Shown here: piece after piece, positions 34,693-42,990 of the stretch
Numbering within the stretch: the first letter of the stretch is position 1
How the letters are laid out: every line of letters begins with the position of its first letter
NCBI RefSeq assembly: GCF_042643245.1
Contig: NZ_JBHRSK010000004.1
Location: 186,001-250,000 of the forward strand
Direction: 5' to 3'
Length of the DNA stretch: 64,000 nucleotides
Origin: Acidimangrovimonas pyrenivorans
Lineage (GTDB): Bacteria > Pseudomonadota > Alphaproteobacteria > Rhodobacterales > Rhodobacteraceae
The notes under the pieces: model-generated
What the model was told of the DNA's origin: nothing
Databases searched by the model: none
What the model saw: the letters and a program-made list of their open reading frames with translations, nothing else
Translations under genes and position numbers: made by a program

Positions 34693-35525
34693 TTGATCCG
34701 CTGATCCGCATCGCCGAGGCGCTCGAGCGTCTGAGCCCGCCACCGCAACAGGCGCCGGATTTCTCGGGCGCCGAGGCCTTCGTCTGGCATGTCTCGCCCG
34801 ACCGGCTGGCGCCGGTGCCCGATGTGGCGCGGGTCGAGATCGGCCTGCTGATCGGCGTCGACCGGGCGCGCGACATCCTGCTCGAGAACACGCTGCAATT
34901 CGCCCGCGGCCTGCCGGCCAACAACGCGCTGCTCTGGGGCGCGCGCGGCATGGGCAAGTCGAGCCTGGTCAAGGCGGTCCATGCCGAGGTGCTGGCACGC
35001 GGCGAGAAGCTCAAGATCGTCGAGATCCAGCGCGAGGATCTCGGCTCGGTCTCGCGCCTGCTCCACCTGTTGCGCGACAGCGAGGAACGCTTCCTGCTGT
35101 TCTGCGACGACCTGTCGTTTTCCCATGACGACCAGCATTACAAGAGCCTCAAGGCGGTGCTCGATGGCGGCATCGAGGGCCGGCCGGCGAACGTGGTGTT
35201 CTACGCCACCTCGAACCGCCGCCACCTGATGCCGCGCGACATGATCGAGAACGAACGCTCGACCGCGATCAGCCCGTCCGAGGCGACCGAGGAGAAGGTC
35301 TCGCTGTCGGACCGCTTCGGGCTCTGGCTGGGCTTCCACCCCTGCAGCCAGGACGACTATCTCGACATGATCCGCGGCTATTGCGACGCCTATGGCGTCG
35401 AGATCAGCGACGCCGATCTGCGCGCCGAGGCGATCGAGTGGCAGGCGACGCGCGGCGCCCGTTCGGGCCGCGTCGCCTGGCAGTATTTCACCGATCTCGC
35501 CGGCCGCCGCGGCGTGCGGCTCTAG
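34689..35525 (+). CDS. DUF815 ATP-binding protein (AAA-like)
   Basis: 278 residues, the DUF815 family of small AAA-type P-loop proteins. Walker A is GARGMGKSS (84-92), Walker B LLFCDDLSF (about 134-142), and YATSNRRHLMPRD is a sensor-like element. Function in the family is not established. The ATG overlaps the tatC stop by 4 bases, so it is co-translated with the Tat translocase; a link to Tat export is suggested only by that coupling. A family II repeat follows 25 bases after the stop. Confidence 0.88.
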   Translation: MIDPLIRIAEALERLSPPPQQAPDFSGAEAFVWHVSPDRLAPVPDVARVEIGLLIGVDRARDILLENTLQFARGLPANNALLWGARGMGKSSLVKAVHAEVLARGEKLKIVEIQREDLGSVSRLLHLLRDSEERFLLFCDDLSFSHDDQHYKSLKAVLDGGIEGRPANVVFYATSNRRHLMPRDMIENERSTAISPSEATEEKVSLSDRFGLWLGFHPCSQDDYLDMIRGYCDAYGVEISDADLRAEAIEWQATRGARSGRVAWQYFTDLAGRRGVRL

Positions 35526-35549
35526 CGGCCAGCCTCGCCCGGTCCAGCC

Positions 35550-35696
35550 TTTCGCCCGGCGCCCCGCCGGGCGGCATCCGACCCTTCCCCCGAGAGGGCG
35601 CATTCCGTGATCGGCCAAGGGGCACGGCTGGCAGGCGGGTCTTGACCGACCTCTCAAGGCGACCGTTGCAAGCGCCCACCCGGGGTCGGGCGTCAC
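35550..35696 (-). repeat. Dispersed intergenic repeat, family II, copy A
   Basis: Read on the minus strand it begins CGCCCGACCCCGGGTGGGCGC, passes GCCCCTTGGCCG and GGAATGCGCCCTC, and ends in a hairpin-rich GCCCGGCG...CGCCGGGCGAAA. These blocks recur in the same order in copy B (42104-42251) and copy C (51280-51492), with diverged sequence between them. Confidence 0.75.
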
Positions 35697-35794
35697 CCGT
35701 CACCGTGGCGTGTCCGCCCCGGACAACTCCAAGGCCCCTTGAGAGTCGCCCCGATAAGCCTTATCGGAGAGCCCTGATTTCTCAGGGGCCCATC

Positions 35795-36823
35795 ATGAAA
35801 TTCCTCGATCTCGCCAAAGTCTACATCCGCTCGGGCGGCGGCGGCTCCGGTTGCGTCAGCTTCCGGCGCGAGAAATATGTCGAGTTCGGCGGCCCGGATG
35901 GCGGCGACGGCGGCACCGGCGGCTCGGTCTGGGCCGAGGCGGTCGAGGGGCTCAACACCCTGATCGACTTCCGCTACCAGCAGCATTTCTTCGCCAAGTC
36001 CGGCCAGCCCGGCATGGGCAAGCAGCGCACCGGCAAGTCGGGCGACGACATCGTGCTGCGGGTGCCGGTCGGCACCGAGATCCTCGAAGAGGACGAAGTC
36101 ACCCTGATCGCCGACCTGACCGAACCGGGCCAGCGCGTGCTGCTGGCCAAGGGCGGCAATGGCGGCTGGGGCAACCTGCATTTCAAGACCGCGACCAACC
36201 AGGCGCCGCGCCGCGCCAATCCCGGCCAGGAGGGTATCGAGCGCACGATCTGGCTGCGGCTCAAGCTGATCGCCGATGCCGGCCTCGTCGGCCTGCCCAA
36301 TGCCGGCAAGTCGACCTTCCTCGCCGCGACCTCGAACGCCCGGCCCAAGATCGCCGATTACCCGTTCACCACCCTGGTGCCGAACCTCGGCGTCGTCGGC
36401 GTCGACGGCAAGGAATTCGTCATGGCCGACATTCCCGGCCTGATCGCCGGTGCCAGCGAGGGCCGCGGGCTGGGCGATTTGTTCCTCGGCCATGTCGAGC
36501 GCTGTTCGGTGCTGCTCCACCTCGTCGACGGCACCTCCGAGACGATGATGGAGGATTACCGCACCATCCTCGCCGAACTCGCCGCCTATTCGCCGGCGCT
36601 GGCCGAGAAGCCGCGCATCACCGCGCTCAACAAGATCGACGCGCTCGATCCCGAGACGCTGGCCGAGCGCCGCGCCGCGCTCGAGGCCGAGGCCGGTCGG
36701 GTGATCCCGATGTCGGGGGCGAGCGGGCAGGGCGTGCAGGACGTGCTGCGCGCCCTCTGGGCCCGGATCGCCGAGGGCCGCGAGGTCGACGGGGATCAGG
36801 AGGACGCGCCGTGGCGGCCGTGA
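35795..36823 (+). CDS. obgE: GTPase ObgE/CgtA
   Basis: 342 residues. Residues 1-158 are the glycine-rich Obg domain (SGGGGSGCVSFRREKYVEFGGP). The GTPase domain has G1 GLPNAGKST (166-174), G3 DIPG and G4 NKID. Obg is an essential GTPase of large ribosomal subunit assembly and stress control. The start ATG 35795 gives the family N-terminus MKFLDLAKVYI; AGGGG at 35784-35788 is the likely ribosome site. It heads an obgE-proB operon and shares 13 bases with proB. Confidence 0.95.
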   Translation: MKFLDLAKVYIRSGGGGSGCVSFRREKYVEFGGPDGGDGGTGGSVWAEAVEGLNTLIDFRYQQHFFAKSGQPGMGKQRTGKSGDDIVLRVPVGTEILEEDEVTLIADLTEPGQRVLLAKGGNGGWGNLHFKTATNQAPRRANPGQEGIERTIWLRLKLIADAGLVGLPNAGKSTFLAATSNARPKIADYPFTTLVPNLGVVGVDGKEFVMADIPGLIAGASEGRGLGDLFLGHVERCSVLLHLVDGTSETMMEDYRTILAELAAYSPALAEKPRITALNKIDALDPETLAERRAALEAEAGRVIPMSGASGQGVQDVLRALWARIAEGREVDGDQEDAPWRP

Positions 36824-37953
36824 CGGCGGCCCGGCCGCAGCTGGCTCAGGCCAGGCGGCTGGTGATCAAGATCGGTTCGGCCCTGCTGGTCGAGGGCAAG
36901 CCCGGCGAACGCGAGGCCGGGCCGCTGCGCGCCGCCTGGCTCAGGGCGCTGGCCGAGGACGTGGCGATGCTGCGCGCTCGCGGCACCGATGTCATCCTGG
37001 TCTCTTCCGGCTCGATCGCGCTCGGCCGCGCCGTGCTCGGCCTGCCCGCCGGCGCCCTGCCGCTGGAGCAGAGCCAGGCCGCCGCCGCTGTCGGCCAGAT
37101 TCGCCTCGCCCGCGCCTACGAGGAGGCGCTGGCGCCGCATGGCATCACCACCGCCCAGGTGCTGATGACGCTCGAGGACACCGACAGCCGCCGCCGCTAC
37201 CTCAATGCAAGGGCGACGCTGGAGACGCTGCTGGGGCTGGGCGTGGTGCCGATCGTCAACGAGAACGACACCGTGGCCACCGACGAGATCCGCTTCGGCG
37301 ACAACGACCGGCTGGCGGCCCAGATCGCGGTGACGGTGGGGGCCGACCAGCTCGTGCTGCTGTCGGATGTCGACGGCCTCTACAGCGCCAATCCGCAGAC
37401 CGACCCGCACGCCCGGCATTTCGACCTGATCGACGAGATCACGCCCGAGATCGAGGCGATGGCCGGCGATCCGGTCTCGGGCGTCTCGAAGGGCGGGATG
37501 AAGACCAAGCTTTTCGCCGGCAAGACGGCGACGGCGGGGGGCTGCGCCATGGCGATCACCGCCGGGATGGGGATGCGCCCGCTCCAGGCGCTGGAGGCGG
37601 GCGCGCCCTGCACCTGGTTCCTGCCGCAGGGCGATCCTCATGCCGCCCGCAAACGCTGGATCGCGGCGATGAAGCCGCGCGGCGCGCTGGTGGTCGATGC
37701 CGGCGCCGCCCGGGCCCTGGCCCAGGGCAAGTCGCTGCTGCCGGCCGGGGTGACCGCCGTCACCGGTGCCTTCGGCCGTGGCGATCCGGTCGAGATCCAG
37801 GGCCCGGACGGCGCGGTGCTGGGCAAGGGCCTGACCCGCTACACCGCGCCCGAGGCCCGGGCGATCAAGGGCCACCGCTCGGGCGAGATCGAGGCGCTGC
37901 TCGGCTACCCGGGCCGTGCCGCGCTGGTCCACCGCGACGACATGGTGGTCTGA
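36811..37953 (+). CDS. proB: glutamate 5-kinase
   Basis: 380 residues. It phosphorylates glutamate in the first step of proline synthesis. The amino-acid kinase domain has VIKIGSALLV near residues 19-28, VSSGSIALGR, and PIVNENDTVATDEIRFGDND. The C-terminal about 90 residues form a PUA domain as in long ProB forms. I use GTG 36811, with AGGAGG at 36798-36803 spaced 7 bases. A GTG at 36820 overlapping the obgE stop is a possible alternative. It is normally feedback-inhibited by proline; the sequence alone does not show this. Confidence 0.94.
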   Translation: MAAVTAARPQLAQARRLVIKIGSALLVEGKPGEREAGPLRAAWLRALAEDVAMLRARGTDVILVSSGSIALGRAVLGLPAGALPLEQSQAAAAVGQIRLARAYEEALAPHGITTAQVLMTLEDTDSRRRYLNARATLETLLGLGVVPIVNENDTVATDEIRFGDNDRLAAQIAVTVGADQLVLLSDVDGLYSANPQTDPHARHFDLIDEITPEIEAMAGDPVSGVSKGGMKTKLFAGKTATAGGCAMAITAGMGMRPLQALEAGAPCTWFLPQGDPHAARKRWIAAMKPRGALVVDAGAARALAQGKSLLPAGVTAVTGAFGRGDPVEIQGPDGAVLGKGLTRYTAPEARAIKGHRSGEIEALLGYPGRAALVHRDDMVV

Positions 37954-37988
37954 GCCGGAGATCTGCGCTATCTAGCCTGGCGCAGGGA

Positions 37989-38008
37989 ACGCCCGCCACG
38001 GCGGGCGT
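37989..38008. repeat. Perfect 9-bp inverted repeat after proB
   Basis: ACGCCCGCC and GGCGGGCGT face each other across 2 bases, 36 bases after the proB stop. No T-run follows. It adjoins a family I repeat. Confidence 0.7.
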
Positions 38009-38020
38009 GGGCCTCCGGCG

Positions 38021-38114
38021 GGAGGATTTGGACAAGGAAGAAGGGCAGGGGCGCTTCTGATTTCTTCTTTGTCCAAATACTCCGGGGGTCCGGGGGCAGC
38101 GCCCCCGGCCTTGG
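38021..38114. repeat. Dispersed hairpin repeat, family I, copy 2
   Basis: Two 22-base arms, 38021-38042 and 38062-38083, are inverted copies of GGAGTATTTGGACAAAGAAGA differing at two positions. Then comes GGGGGTCCGGGGGC and the 8-bp hairpin at 38090-38108 followed by GGCCTTGG. It separates proB from proA, so those two genes may not share one uninterrupted message. Confidence 0.8.
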
Positions 38115-38152
38115 CAGCTTGTGGGACGGCGGGGCCTTCGATGGAGACGGCG

Positions 38153-39418
38153 ATGAAGGACATGGATGACGTGACGGCGATGATGGCCGGGATCGGGGCG
38201 CGGGCGAAGGCGGCGGCGGCGGAACTGGCCTTTGCCCCGGCCGAGGCCAAAACGGCGGCGCTGAATGCCGCCGCCGACGCGGTCTGGGCGGCGCGGGCCG
38301 AGATCATCGCGGCCAATGCCAGGGATCTCGAGTTCGGCCGCGCCAAGGGGCTATCGGCCGCGATGATGGACCGGCTGATGCTGGACGAGGGCCGGATCGA
38401 GGGCATCGTCGCCGGGCTGCGCGCGGTGGCGGCGCAGGCCGACCCGGTCGGCGCGGTGATCGCCGAATGGGACATGCCCTCGGGCCTGCATATCCGGCGC
38501 GTGCGCACGCCGCTCGGCGTCGTCGGGGTGATCTACGAGAGCCGGCCCAACGTCACCGCCGATGCCGGCGCGCTCTGCCTCAAGGCCGGCAACGCGGTGA
38601 TCCTGCGCGGCGGCTCGGAGAGCTTCCATTCCTCGACCGCGATCCATGCCTGCCTGGTCGCGGGGCTCAAGGCCGCCGGCCTGCCCGAAGACGCGATCCA
38701 GCTGGTGCCGACCCGCGACCGGGCGGCGGTGGCCGAGATGCTGAAGATGACCGACTTCATCGACGTCATCGTGCCGCGCGGTGGCAAGGGGCTGGTCGGG
38801 CTGGTCCAGCGCGAGGCGCGGGTGCCGGTCTTCGCCCATCTCGAGGGCATCGTCCATGTCTATGTCGACAAGTCGGCCGACCCGGAGAAGGCGCGCAAGG
38901 TGGTGCTGAACGCCAAGACAAGGCGGACCGGGATCTGCGGCGCCGCCGAATGCCTGCTGATCGACCGTGCCATCGCCGGGACGCTGGGCGCGCAGCTGGT
39001 CGCCGACCTGGTCGCGGCCGGGGTGCGGGTCCATGCCGACGCCACGCTGGCACAGGTGCCCGGCACCGTGCCGGCGACCGAAGAGGACTGGGGCCGGGAA
39101 TATCTCGACATGGATATCGCGGCCAGGGTGGTCGACGGCGTCGACGCGGCCATCGCCCATATCCGGCGCTACGGCTCGAACCATACCGACGCGATCCTGG
39201 CCGAGGACGATGCGACGGCCGAGCGTTTTTTCGCCCGGCTCGATTCGGCGATCCTGATGCGCAACGCCTCGACCCAGTTCGCCGATGGCGGCGAGTTCGG
39301 CATGGGCGCCGAGATCGGCATCGCCACCGGCAAGATGCATGCCCGCGGTCCGGTCGGGGCCGAGCAGCTGACCAGCTTCAAGTACCTGGTGACCGGCGAC
39401 GGCGCGACCCGGGGCTGA
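38153..39418 (+). CDS. proA: glutamate-5-semialdehyde dehydrogenase (gamma-glutamyl phosphate reductase)
   Basis: 421 residues, full length. It reduces gamma-glutamyl phosphate with NADPH in the second step of proline synthesis. The family signature VPVFAHLEGIVHVYVD and the catalytic Cys262 in TGICGAAE are present. Start choice: ATG 38153 with GGAGA 5-10 bases before it gives a typical N-terminus. ATG 38141 and 38069 are in frame but the latter lies in the repeat. It lies 199 bases after proB. Confidence 0.94.
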   Translation: MKDMDDVTAMMAGIGARAKAAAAELAFAPAEAKTAALNAAADAVWAARAEIIAANARDLEFGRAKGLSAAMMDRLMLDEGRIEGIVAGLRAVAAQADPVGAVIAEWDMPSGLHIRRVRTPLGVVGVIYESRPNVTADAGALCLKAGNAVILRGGSESFHSSTAIHACLVAGLKAAGLPEDAIQLVPTRDRAAVAEMLKMTDFIDVIVPRGGKGLVGLVQREARVPVFAHLEGIVHVYVDKSADPEKARKVVLNAKTRRTGICGAAECLLIDRAIAGTLGAQLVADLVAAGVRVHADATLAQVPGTVPATEEDWGREYLDMDIAARVVDGVDAAIAHIRRYGSNHTDAILAEDDATAERFFARLDSAILMRNASTQFADGGEFGMGAEIGIATGKMHARGPVGAEQLTSFKYLVTGDGATRG

Positions 39419-39429
39419 GCTGCGCCGGG

Positions 39430-40047
39430 CTACCAGCGCAGCCGCAGCGCGCCGTCCTCCAGCTCGGCCGTCAGCCGCCGCTGCTGCCGCGCCAGTTCGA
39501 GCGGCAGCAGCGCGTATTGCACTTGGGCGGCGGAGAGCTCGGCCGCTTCCGGCGCGGCGGTGCCCTCCAGCAGCTTCCAGAGCGCCGGGTCGGGCTGCAG
39601 ACGGGGCGCCCGGCCCCGTGCCTCCCAGCCGCGCGCATCGGCCGAGAAGGTGACGCGGCCGCCGAAGGGCATCGCGGTTTCGAGGCATTGCAGGGCCAGG
39701 AAGGCCAGCTTGACCTCGCGCCGCGGCAGGTCGCCCGGCACGTGCCAGTCGGCCTTGAGCCGGCCGGTCGCGGTCAGGTCCGCGAGGATCGCCACGATCT
39801 CGGGCCGGCCCAGGCGCGCATCGGCGGCGGCGGCACCGAAGGCGATGCGGAAGAAGCGGATGCGGGCATGGGCGTTGCGCACGCTCTGCGTGATCAGGTC
39901 GAGTTCGGCCCCGCCGCCGGCGCCGTCGAGGCCGAGCAGTTCGATCCCGTTGCCGATCGCGCCGAGAGGGCCGATAAGGTCATGGCAGATGCGCGAGCCG
40001 ACAAGGGCCGACAACTGCGGGGCGGGAGGAACGGCGGGAACGGTCAT
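39430..40047 (-). CDS. chpT: histidine phosphotransferase ChpT
   Basis: 205 residues. It resembles a HisKA dimerisation helix plus a degenerate, non-ATP-binding kinase domain, the ChpT architecture. The phospho-accepting residue is expected to be His22 in CHDLIGPLGAIGNGIELL. In alphaproteobacteria ChpT passes phosphate from CckA to CtrA and CpdR, controlling cell cycle or, in Rhodobacteraceae, motility and gene-transfer agents. I start at CAT 40045-40047; the upstream open frame runs antisense to the DUF3553 gene. It is convergent with proA (11 bases apart) and divergent from DUF3553. Confidence 0.87.
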   Translation of the reverse strand: MTVPAVPPAPQLSALVGSRICHDLIGPLGAIGNGIELLGLDGAGGGAELDLITQSVRNAHARIRFFRIAFGAAAADARLGRPEIVAILADLTATGRLKADWHVPGDLPRREVKLAFLALQCLETAMPFGGRVTFSADARGWEARGRAPRLQPDPALWKLLEGTAAPEAAELSAAQVQYALLPLELARQQRRLTAELEDGALRLRW

Positions 40048-40092
40048 GGCAAACACTCTCGAATTGACGCACTGGTTACGAAGGGATCGGCA

Positions 40093-40275
40093 ATGGCGGA
40101 CCTGAACGACATCCTCGAACCGGGCATGCTCGTCCGCCATCCCGACCGGCCCGAATGGGGGCTGGGCCAGGTCCAGTCGAAGATCGGCGACAGGATCACG
40201 GTGAATTTCGAACATGCCGGCAAGGTGGTGATCGACGGCCGGCACGTGTTCCTGCAGCTGCATTCCGACACGTGA
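40093..40275 (+). CDS. DUF3553-family small protein
   Basis: 60 residues, compact beta-rich protein (EPGMLVRHPDRPEWGLGQVQS ... VNFEHAGKVVI). It matches DUF3553, whose members resemble small SH3/Tudor-like domains found at the end of UvrD-type helicases and alone next to chpT in Rhodobacteraceae as I recall. Function unknown. ATG 40093 follows AAGGGATCGG. It is divergent from chpT with 45 bases between the start codons, so they probably share a control region. Confidence 0.82.
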   Translation: MADLNDILEPGMLVRHPDRPEWGLGQVQSKIGDRITVNFEHAGKVVIDGRHVFLQLHSDT

Positions 40276-40287
40276 CGCCAGCTTAGG

Positions 40288-40309
40288 TTGCATCTCGCGC
40301 CCGATGCAA
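40288..40309. promoter_or_regulatory. Inverted repeat between DUF3553 and olsB
   Basis: TTGCATC (40288-40294) and GATGCAA (40303-40309) form a perfect 7-bp inverted repeat with an 8-base centre, 13 bases after the DUF3553 stop and 111 bases before olsB. It could be an operator or an RNA hairpin; no T-run follows. Confidence 0.3.
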
Positions 40310-40419
40310 TCGTCTTGTGCCGCGCCATCAAGATCCCTCTGCCGCGTTGTTGTTGCAATCGCGCCGGCCAGCGCCTACAACCCGGCGACCCGCAGGACCG
40401 AGCATGACGCCCCGTTTCG

Positions 40420-41268
40420 ATGATCGCTGACGATCCCCATTTCGAGCTCCGCCTGGCCCGCGACGCGCAGGACCTGGAGGCCGCGCAACGGCTGCGCTAC
40501 CGGGTCTTCGTCGAGGAGCTGGGCGGGTCGGGCAGCCTGGTCGATCACGAGCGGCGGCTGGAGCGTGACGCCTTCGATCCGGTCTTCGACCACATGATCC
40601 TGGTCGACACCCGCCGCGACGCCGCGGCGCTGGATCACGTCGTCGGCGTCTACCGGCTGCTGACCGGCGACCGGGCCGCGGAGTTCGGCCGCTTCTATTC
40701 GGAAACCGAATACGATCTGGCGCCGCTGAAGGCCAGCGGCCGGCGGCTGCTGGAGCTGGGCCGCTCCTGCGTCGATGCCGACTATCGCGGCGGCACGGCG
40801 ATGTTCCATCTCTGGAACGGGCTGGCGGATTACGTGCTCGACCACGGCATCGAGGTGCTGTTCGGCGTCGCCAGCTTCCACGGCACCGATATCGAGGCGC
40901 TGCGGATGCCGCTGGCCTATCTCCATGCCAGGCATCTCGCGCCCGAGGAGCTGCGGGTGCGGGCCCGGCCCGAGCATTTCCAGCGCATGGACCTGGTGCC
41001 GGAGGACCAGATCGACCGCCGCGCCGCCATGGTCGGCACGCCGGCGCTGATCAAGGCCTATCTGCGGCTCGGCGGGGTCGTCGGCGAGGGCGCCTTCGTC
41101 GATCACGACTTCAACACCACCGATGTCTGCCTGCTGATGGACACGGCATTGATGTCCGAGAAGCACAAGGGCTTCTATACCCGCAAACACGCCGAGGGGC
41201 GCAAGGCGGGCGGAGGCAAGGCAGGCGGGCGCGAGGCGGACGGGGGCAAGGCGGAGGCGCCCAGGTGA
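40420..41268 (+). CDS. olsB: ornithine N(alpha)-acyltransferase (ornithine lipid synthesis)
   Basis: 282 residues, GNAT-type acyltransferase of the OlsB group (LRYRVFVEELGG; ELGRSCVDADYRGGTAMFHLW; GVASFHGTD). It transfers a 3-hydroxyacyl chain from ACP to ornithine, making lyso-ornithine lipid. Pairing with the acyltransferase downstream supports this. The last 30 residues are a low-complexity Gly/Lys/Glu repeat (KAGGGKAGGREADGGKAEA) that looks like a nucleotide repeat expansion. The stop overlaps the olsA GTG by 4 bases. The start is ATG 40420; no strong ribosome site is seen. Confidence 0.9.
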   Translation: MIADDPHFELRLARDAQDLEAAQRLRYRVFVEELGGSGSLVDHERRLERDAFDPVFDHMILVDTRRDAAALDHVVGVYRLLTGDRAAEFGRFYSETEYDLAPLKASGRRLLELGRSCVDADYRGGTAMFHLWNGLADYVLDHGIEVLFGVASFHGTDIEALRMPLAYLHARHLAPEELRVRARPEHFQRMDLVPEDQIDRRAAMVGTPALIKAYLRLGGVVGEGAFVDHDFNTTDVCLLMDTALMSEKHKGFYTRKHAEGRKAGGGKAGGREADGGKAEAPR

Positions 41269-42092
41269 GCGTCTGGCAGGGGGTCGAGGAGCCGGCGCCG
41301 CAGCCCCTGGGCGCTGCCGGCTGGACCCGGGCGCTGCTGCGCGGGGCGGTGCTGGGCACGGTCACCTATGGTTGCCTGCTGCTGCTCTTGCTGGTGCGGC
41401 TGGTCGAGCGGCCGCTCTGCGGTCTCAACCGGCCGCTGACGCCCCATATCACCCAATTCGTCTGTCGCGCGGCGCTGGTGATCCTCGGCATCCGGCTGAC
41501 GGTGCGCGGCCGGCCGATGCAGATGAAGGGGGCGGTGGTCGCCAACCATGCCTCCTGGCTCGACATCTTCACCCTGAACGCGGTGCAGCGGATCTATTTC
41601 GTCGCCAAGGCCGAGGTTGCTGGCTGGGCCGGGATCGGCTGGCTGGCGCGGGCGACCGGGACCGTGTTCATCGCCCGGCGCGGGCGCGAAGCAAAGGCGC
41701 AGAAGGAACTCTTCGAGGCCCGGCTGCGGGCCGGCCACAAGCTGCTGTTCTTCCCCGAGGGCACCAGCACCGACGGGCTGCGGGTGCTGCCGTTCAAGTC
41801 GACCCTGTTCGAGGCGTTCTATACCCACGGGCTGGAACACGTGATGCATATCCAGCCGGTGTCGGTGGTCTACCGCGCGCCCGAGGGCGCGGACCGCCGC
41901 TTCTACGGCTGGTGGGGCGAGATGGACTTCGCGCCGCATCTGCTCAAGGTGCTGGCGGCGCGGCGGCAGGGCGCGGTCGAGATCGTCTTTCACGACCCGG
42001 TCAATGTCGATGATTTCCCCGGCCGCAAGGCGCTGGCGGCCCATTGCGAGGCCGCGGTGCGCGGGCCTCTGGCGGGGCTGGCGGAGGACTGA
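41265..42092 (+). CDS. olsA: 1-acyl-sn-glycerol-3-phosphate / lyso-ornithine lipid O-acyltransferase
   Basis: 275 residues, PlsC-family acyltransferase with an N-terminal membrane helix (about 28-47). The HX4D catalytic motif is His95-Asp100 (NHASWLD) and the substrate motif is FPEGT (163-167). Coupling to olsB (GTGA overlap) suggests it adds the second acyl chain to lyso-ornithine lipid; some OlsA enzymes also make phosphatidic acid. It acts at the inner membrane. Confidence 0.9.
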   Translation: MSVWQGVEEPAPQPLGAAGWTRALLRGAVLGTVTYGCLLLLLLVRLVERPLCGLNRPLTPHITQFVCRAALVILGIRLTVRGRPMQMKGAVVANHASWLDIFTLNAVQRIYFVAKAEVAGWAGIGWLARATGTVFIARRGREAKAQKELFEARLRAGHKLLFFPEGTSTDGLRVLPFKSTLFEAFYTHGLEHVMHIQPVSVVYRAPEGADRRFYGWWGEMDFAPHLLKVLAARRQGAVEIVFHDPVNVDDFPGRKALAAHCEAAVRGPLAGLAED

Positions 42093-42103
42093 ACCTTGCC
42101 GAA

Positions 42104-42251
42104 AGGGTGGCGCCCGACCCTGGGTGGGCGCTCGCGACGGCTGGATTCGGCGCAGGCTGTTAAGCCTTACGGTCGTTCCACTTGACCGACATCGGATTGC
42201 GCCCTCCCGGGGGGGAGGGGCGGGCGCCGCCCGGCGTGCCGCCGGGCGAAA
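42104..42251 (+). repeat. Dispersed intergenic repeat, family II, copy B
   Basis: Begins GGTGGCGCCCGACCC-TGGGTGGGCGC and ends GATTGCGCCCTCCCG, GGGCGCCGCCCGGCG, GCCGGGCGAAA. It lies between the convergent olsA and ThiE-like genes, starting 12 bases after the olsA stop. It shares its block order with copies A and C. Confidence 0.75.
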
Positions 42252-42281
42252 GGCAAGTGCTGAGAGACCGCGCTGCCTGTC

Positions 42282-42902
42282 TCAGCCCAGTGGCGCCAGC
42301 AGCTCCTTGAGCGCCTGTGCCGCATCCTCGGCGGCCCAGATTTCCTCGCCGATGGCGAAGAAATCGGTGATCGGCGCCAGGGCCGCGACCCGCTCGACCG
42401 TCAGCGCACCCTCGGCGACGACGGGGACCTCGATCATCTCCGACCACCAGGCGAAAAGCTCGTCCGGCGCCTGGCTGCCGTCGCCCAGCGGCGAGGCGCC
42501 GACCGGGCCGAAGGCGACGTAATCCGCCCCCATCTCGCCTGCCGTCATGCCGTCATGGCGCGAGCCGCCGCAGAAGGTGCCGACGATGGCATCGTCGCCG
42601 AGCGCCTTGCGCGCCTTGCGCACGCTGCGCGCGCCGTCGGTCAGGTGGATGCCGTCGAGCCCGTGGCGCTCGACCAGCAGCTGGTGCTTCTCGATCACCA
42701 GGGCGATGTCGCGGGCATGGGCGACCTCGCGCAGGGCATCGGCGGCGCGGCCCAGTTCGCCCTCGTCCTGGCTCGCCAGCGCCAGCCGGATGCAGGCGGT
42801 CTCGACCGCGTCGAGCACGGCGGCGAGGCGGTCGGGAAAGCTGTCCAGCGAAAAGGCGGGAGGGGTGATGAGATAGATCTGCGGGCGCTCGGTCTCGGCC
42901 AT
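42282..42902 (-). CDS. thiamine-phosphate synthase-like protein
   Basis: 206 residues with the TIM-barrel outline of the ThiE/TenI family: IYLITPP, LVIEKHQLLVERHGLDGIHLTDG, then GADYVAFGPVGAS and VPVVAEGALT. Several ThiE active-site positions differ (GTFCGGSRHDG where HS is usual; GPVGAS in place of the commoner GPVFPT), so it may be a ThiE paralogue with another role. No thiamine genes are nearby. ATG at 42900-42902; the downstream region is a family II repeat. Confidence 0.72.
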   Translation of the reverse strand: MAETERPQIYLITPPAFSLDSFPDRLAAVLDAVETACIRLALASQDEGELGRAADALREVAHARDIALVIEKHQLLVERHGLDGIHLTDGARSVRKARKALGDDAIVGTFCGGSRHDGMTAGEMGADYVAFGPVGASPLGDGSQAPDELFAWWSEMIEVPVVAEGALTVERVAALAPITDFFAIGEEIWAAEDAAQALKELLAPLG

Positions 42903-42990
42903 GGCGATATCCTAAGGTCTTTGGCGCCGCTGTAGCGGTTTTTCACGGCTTTGGCCATGGGGGAAGGGCCGCGGGCGCGGCTGGAGAACG

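Noticed and set aside
35488..35703. 71-codon minus-strand gene in family II copy A
   Set aside because: It overlaps the DUF815 end and has a pattern shared with copy B only because the DNA repeats are related; no ribosome site and no known domain.
37989..38008. Intrinsic terminator after proB
   Set aside because: The stem is perfect but the loop is 2 bases and no T-run follows, so I list it only as an inverted repeat.
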